Below, one piece after another: positions 61,437 to 64,000 of a stretch of 64,000 nt of DNA. The notes under the pieces are model-generated. The model had not been told where the DNA came from. It worked only from the letters and a program-made list of their open reading frames with translations, and searched no databases. The stretch covers positions 434,001 through 498,000 of the forward strand of contig NZ_CP061318.1 of NCBI RefSeq assembly GCF_018688375.1. Reading direction: 5' to 3'. A program made the translations under genes and the position numbers. Numbering within the stretch: the first letter of the stretch is position 1; the number at the start of each line of letters is the position of its first letter. This stretch comes from Polynucleobacter sp. AP-Ainpum-60-G11 (GTDB lineage: Bacteria; Pseudomonadota; Gammaproteobacteria; Burkholderiales; Burkholderiaceae).

Positions 61437-61762
61437 TGAAAAATAACGATGCTATTAAGGCTTTTTTGGCATTAGGGCAGGAATCGCGCCTCAATGTGTT
61501 CCGTCTCATTGTTCAAAAAGGGGATGTGGGCTTAACTCCAACTCAAATTATTGAGAAGTTAGGTATTGCCAATGCGACTTTGAGCTTTCACTTAAAGGAA
61601 TTGGTCAATGCTGATTTATTGGTTGTGGAGAGACAAAGTAGGAATCTAATTTATCGCCCTAATACGGATTTGGTAAATGCGCTAAGTGACTTCCTATTGG
61701 ATAACTGCTGCGGTGGCAAATCATGCCAAGTGACAAAGAAAAAGAAAGTGAGCTGTAAATGA
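61436..61762 (+). CDS. arsR: ArsR-family arsenic-responsive repressor
   Basis: 108 aa from ATG 61436; in-frame codons upstream lie before the operator repeat. Winged helix-turn-helix: LGQESRLNVFRLI, GLTPTQIIEKLGIANATLSFHLKEL, ADLLVVERQSRNLIYRP. The C-terminal cysteines (NCCGGKSC, VSC) provide an As(III) site; there is no ELCVCDL motif in the DNA-binding helix, so it is the C-terminal-site type. It overlaps arsI by four bases (ATGA). Confidence 0.88.
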   Translation: MKNNDAIKAFLALGQESRLNVFRLIVQKGDVGLTPTQIIEKLGIANATLSFHLKELVNADLLVVERQSRNLIYRPNTDLVNALSDFLLDNCCGGKSCQVTKKKKVSCK

Positions 61763-62238
61763 AAAGATTACATGTCCATGTTGGCGTTGCTGACATTCAA
61801 TCATCCATCCCTTTCTACGCCAAGATGTTTGGTTGTGAACCAACAGTGGTAAAGAGTGACTATGCTAAATGGCAATTAGAAGACCCTAAAGTCAATTTTG
61901 CTATTTCTGCTCGTGGAGCGCCTGTTGGCTTAAATCACTTAGGCATACAGGTGGATAACGATGCTGAGTTGGGTGAGATGAAATCTCGCTTGGACACCAT
62001 AGAAGGCGATGTGCTAGAGCAGGTAGGAACTGCTTGCTGTTATGCGCGGTCTGACAAGTATTGGATAAATGACCCAGCAAATATCCCGTGGGAAACTTTT
62101 CATACGCTTGACTCAATTCCTGTATTCAATGACGAACAGACGGCTGGTTGTTGCGTTCCAGAGCCTGTAGCCAATAAAGAAGCTCAAAGCGGTTGCTGTG
62201 TTCCATCAAGCAACCCATTTAAAAAATCTTGCTGTTAA
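61759..62238 (+). CDS. arsI: ArsI/CadI-type VOC metalloenzyme (organoarsenical lyase family)
   Basis: 159 aa vicinal-oxygen-chelate protein. HVHVGVADIQSSIPFY at the start, metal-ligand candidates H5/H7, H60 (LNHLGIQV) and E112 (PWETFHT), and the vicinal cysteines C93-C94 (GTACCYARSDKYW) that bind trivalent arsenic in ArsI. A ~30-residue Cys-rich tail follows, with three further CC pairs (GCCVP, GCCVP, SCC). ArsI splits the carbon-arsenic bond of methylarsenite. The alternative is the cadmium-induced CadI relative. Operon context favours arsenic. Confidence 0.82.
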   Translation: MKRLHVHVGVADIQSSIPFYAKMFGCEPTVVKSDYAKWQLEDPKVNFAISARGAPVGLNHLGIQVDNDAELGEMKSRLDTIEGDVLEQVGTACCYARSDKYWINDPANIPWETFHTLDSIPVFNDEQTAGCCVPEPVANKEAQSGCCVPSSNPFKKSCC

Positions 62239-62247
62239 GGAAAGTTT

Positions 62248-62727
62248 ATGAAGCAATACAACATTCTCTTTTTGTGTACCCATAACTCTGCTCGCTCTGT
62301 ACTTGGTGAAGCCTTGGCATCTACGCACCCCAGCGGCTTATTCGTAGGCTATTCAGCAGGCTCTACTCCTGGAACATCTGTAAACCCAATTGCCAGAGAA
62401 ATTGCGATAGAGCTTGGCTATGACGAGAGTAAGTTGCGCTCTAAGTCTTGGGACGAGTATGGCTCACCTGATGCTCCTAAGATGGATTTCATCGTGACTG
62501 TATGTGATAACGCCGCAGGAGAACAGTGCCCATATTGGCATGGCAATCCAGCTACAGCGCATTGGGGCTTTCCTGACCCATCGCAAGTACAGGGAACTGA
62601 TTTAGAGAAGCGCAGAGCATTTAACGAAGTTAAGAATGGTCTTAAGCGTCGCTTAGATATTTTGGCTTCGATGCCCTTGGATAAATTAGACTCACTTAGC
62701 TTAAAAGAAATTCATACAAAATCATGA
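62248..62727 (+). CDS. arsC: Arsenate reductase, low-MW phosphatase fold
   Basis: 159 aa. The P-loop CTHNSARS (CX5R, near residues 10-17) is at the N-terminus, and [15 protein letters not shown] carries the additional cysteines near residues 83-91. It reduces arsenate to arsenite for export by Acr3. It sits ten bases after arsI and overlaps acr3 by ATGA. AAGGAAAG precedes its ATG. Confidence 0.92.
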   Translation: MKQYNILFLCTHNSARSVLGEALASTHPSGLFVGYSAGSTPGTSVNPIAREIAIELGYDESKLRSKSWDEYGSPDAPKMDFIVTVCDNAAGEQCPYWHGNPATAHWGFPDPSQVQGTDLEKRRAFNEVKNGLKRRLDILASMPLDKLDSLSLKEIHTKS

Positions 62728-63764
62728 GTCAAATTACGCAAAAACTATCGTTTTTGGATAGATACCTTACTGTTTGGATTTTTGCCGCAATGGCATTTGG
62801 TATTGGCTTGGGATATTTCATTCCCAGCATTGAGGGATTTATCAACTCATTCCAGTCTGGTGCTACCAATATTCCTATTGCGATTGGCTTGATACTGATG
62901 ATGTATCCGCCGTTTGCCAAAGTAAAGTACGAAGAATTACCAGATGTTTTTAGAGATAAAAGAATATTTGGAATTGCGTTTTTACTTAACTGGATTGTTG
63001 CGCCAACATTGATGTTTTTGTTGGCAATCACTTTTGTACCCAATCAACCTGAATACATGGCAGGACTTATTCTGATTGGAATTGCGCCTTGTATTGCGAT
63101 GGTTATCGTCTGGAATGATATTGCTAAGGGTTCAACAGAATATGCCGCAGGTTTAGTCGCATTTAATGCTGTATTTCAAGTTCTGTTCTTTAGTGTTTAT
63201 GCCTACTTTTTCCTAACAGTACTGCCTCCTTATTTTGGCTTTACTGGTTCAGTAGTCAATATTACTATTGGTGAGATTGCTAAGACTGTAGCCATCTACC
63301 TTGGCGTTCCTTGCGTAGCAGGCTTTCTAACTCGCTTTGTAATGCTTAAGTTGGTAAGTAAAGACTGGTATCAAAATGTCTTTATCCCAAAAATTGGGAA
63401 GATTACTTTGATAGCATTACTCTTTACCATTGTGGTGATGTTTAGCTTAAAAGGTAAGCTAATCCTACAGTTGCCAATGGATGTCGTGACTATTGCGATA
63501 CCTTTGTTGATATTCTTCTTGGTAATGTTTTTGTTGACCTTCTTTATCACCGTCAAGATGGGCATTGACTACAAGCGTTGCTGTACGCTGTCCTTTACAG
63601 CTTCCAGCAATAACTTTGAGTTGGCTATTGCTGTAGCTATTGCGGTATTTGGTATCAACTCAGGCGCCGCATTTGCCGCAGTTATTGGTCCGTTAGTCGA
63701 GGTGCCAATTATGGTTGGACTGGTATCAGTAGCTCTTTGGATTAAACATAGATTAGAGCCTTAA
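62724..63764 (+). CDS. acr3: Arsenite efflux permease Acr3
   Basis: 346 aa with about ten membrane segments. Acr3 signatures: [27 protein letters not shown], the conserved cysteine in [18 protein letters not shown], and [20 protein letters not shown] near the end. It exports arsenite driven by the membrane potential or proton gradient. Last gene of the arsR-arsI-arsC-acr3 operon. Confidence 0.96.
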   Translation: MSQITQKLSFLDRYLTVWIFAAMAFGIGLGYFIPSIEGFINSFQSGATNIPIAIGLILMMYPPFAKVKYEELPDVFRDKRIFGIAFLLNWIVAPTLMFLLAITFVPNQPEYMAGLILIGIAPCIAMVIVWNDIAKGSTEYAAGLVAFNAVFQVLFFSVYAYFFLTVLPPYFGFTGSVVNITIGEIAKTVAIYLGVPCVAGFLTRFVMLKLVSKDWYQNVFIPKIGKITLIALLFTIVVMFSLKGKLILQLPMDVVTIAIPLLIFFLVMFLLTFFITVKMGIDYKRCCTLSFTASSNNFELAIAVAIAVFGINSGAAFAAVIGPLVEVPIMVGLVSVALWIKHRLEP

Positions 63765-63801
63765 GTCACCAAAGCATCAGCTTGCTAAGTTGATTTAAGG
63801 C

Positions 63802-63969
63802 TTAGTAGTTATTTGTGTATCTAATAACTACATCTAAGTTGTTAAACATTGCCTTTACAGCTTGTTCTGCTTGATAAGCACTGTTTGTGTTTATCTCCAC
63901 TACTCCTTCGCTTGCTACCATACAGCTATTCTTCTCGTATGCTGTGTAAGTCACTTTGTAAGTATTCAT
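63802..63969 (-). CDS. Small unknown protein
   Basis: 55 aa from ATG 63969 (MNTYKVTYTAYEKNSCMVA), ending in an IRYTNNY tail. Small proteins of this style (MNTYKVTY-type starts with a C-terminal helix rich in Ala/Gln) are common in phages and islands. It has only a weak AAAGAAA Shine-Dalgarno. It lies in the otherwise gene-free stretch after acr3 and faces it. Family unknown. Confidence 0.4.
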   Translation of the reverse strand: MNTYKVTYTAYEKNSCMVASEGVVEINTNSAYQAEQAVKAMFNNLDVVIRYTNNY

Positions 63970-64000
63970 TTGGTTTCTTTAAGTTATGTTTGTTTAGACA

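Larger units (their letters stand above)
59315..64000. mobile_element. Genomic island (one end) integrated at tRNA-Lys, carrying arsenic resistance
   Basis: The island begins at the tRNA-Lys fragment and runs off the right edge. It holds two unknown genes, a short tyrosine recombinase, and an arsR-arsI-arsC-acr3 operon. The far end is not in the window, so size, attachment-site duplication and mobility cannot be judged. Confidence 0.8.

Overview
The window looks like a chromosomal segment of a betaproteobacterium, most likely a Burkholderiaceae member close to Polynucleobacter. This rests on the moderate GC, the compact gene layout, the presence of FhlB, and the combination of a full polar-type flagellar regulon with a FabI / MaoC-Pta / AckA block. 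The genus is inferred from gene content and is not proven.

Layout. (1) 1-5.4 kb: the end of a surface-glycan cluster, with a WecE-type sugar aminotransferase, a large TPR-glycosyltransferase with near-identical 102-bp internal repeats, and two methyltransferases. (2) 5.7-44.8 kb: an almost continuous flagellar locus. It holds fliC, flaG, fliD, fliS, a second FliK-like gene and fhlB; a divergent fliE and FlrB/FlrC-like two-component pair; then fliFGHIJKLMNOPQR with a coupled unknown periplasmic gene; an alpha-carbonic anhydrase; flgBCDEFGHIJKL; motAB; three unknown envelope genes; and flhB. flhA, flhF, flhG, fliA, flgM, flgA and flhDC are not in the window. (3) 44.8-51.9 kb: an envelope/cytoskeleton block with an M23 peptidase, three consecutive bactofilins, a ParA-like ATPase and three unknown proteins. 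(4) 51.9-59.3 kb: mixed chromosomal genes (Kv-like channel, FabI, MaoC-Pta fusion, acetate kinase, GST). (5) 59.3-64 kb: one end of a genomic island inserted in a tRNA-Lys gene, carrying a short tyrosine recombinase and an arsR-arsI-arsC-acr3 operon.

Regulation visible in the sequence. Textbook sigma-54 sites (GG-N10-GC) precede fliD and flgB, matching the encoded sigma-54 activator FlrC. A shared element, TAAA-N15-(G/A)TCCGTAA, precedes both fliC and the carbonic anhydrase at the spacing of a FliA (sigma-28) promoter, so the carbonic anhydrase is probably a late flagellar gene.

The best candidates for something undescribed are the three-bactofilin/ParA/M23 block, the flagellin-coregulated carbonic anhydrase, the three Sel1/TPR-like envelope genes between motB and flhB, and the unknown secreted protein translationally coupled to fliR.
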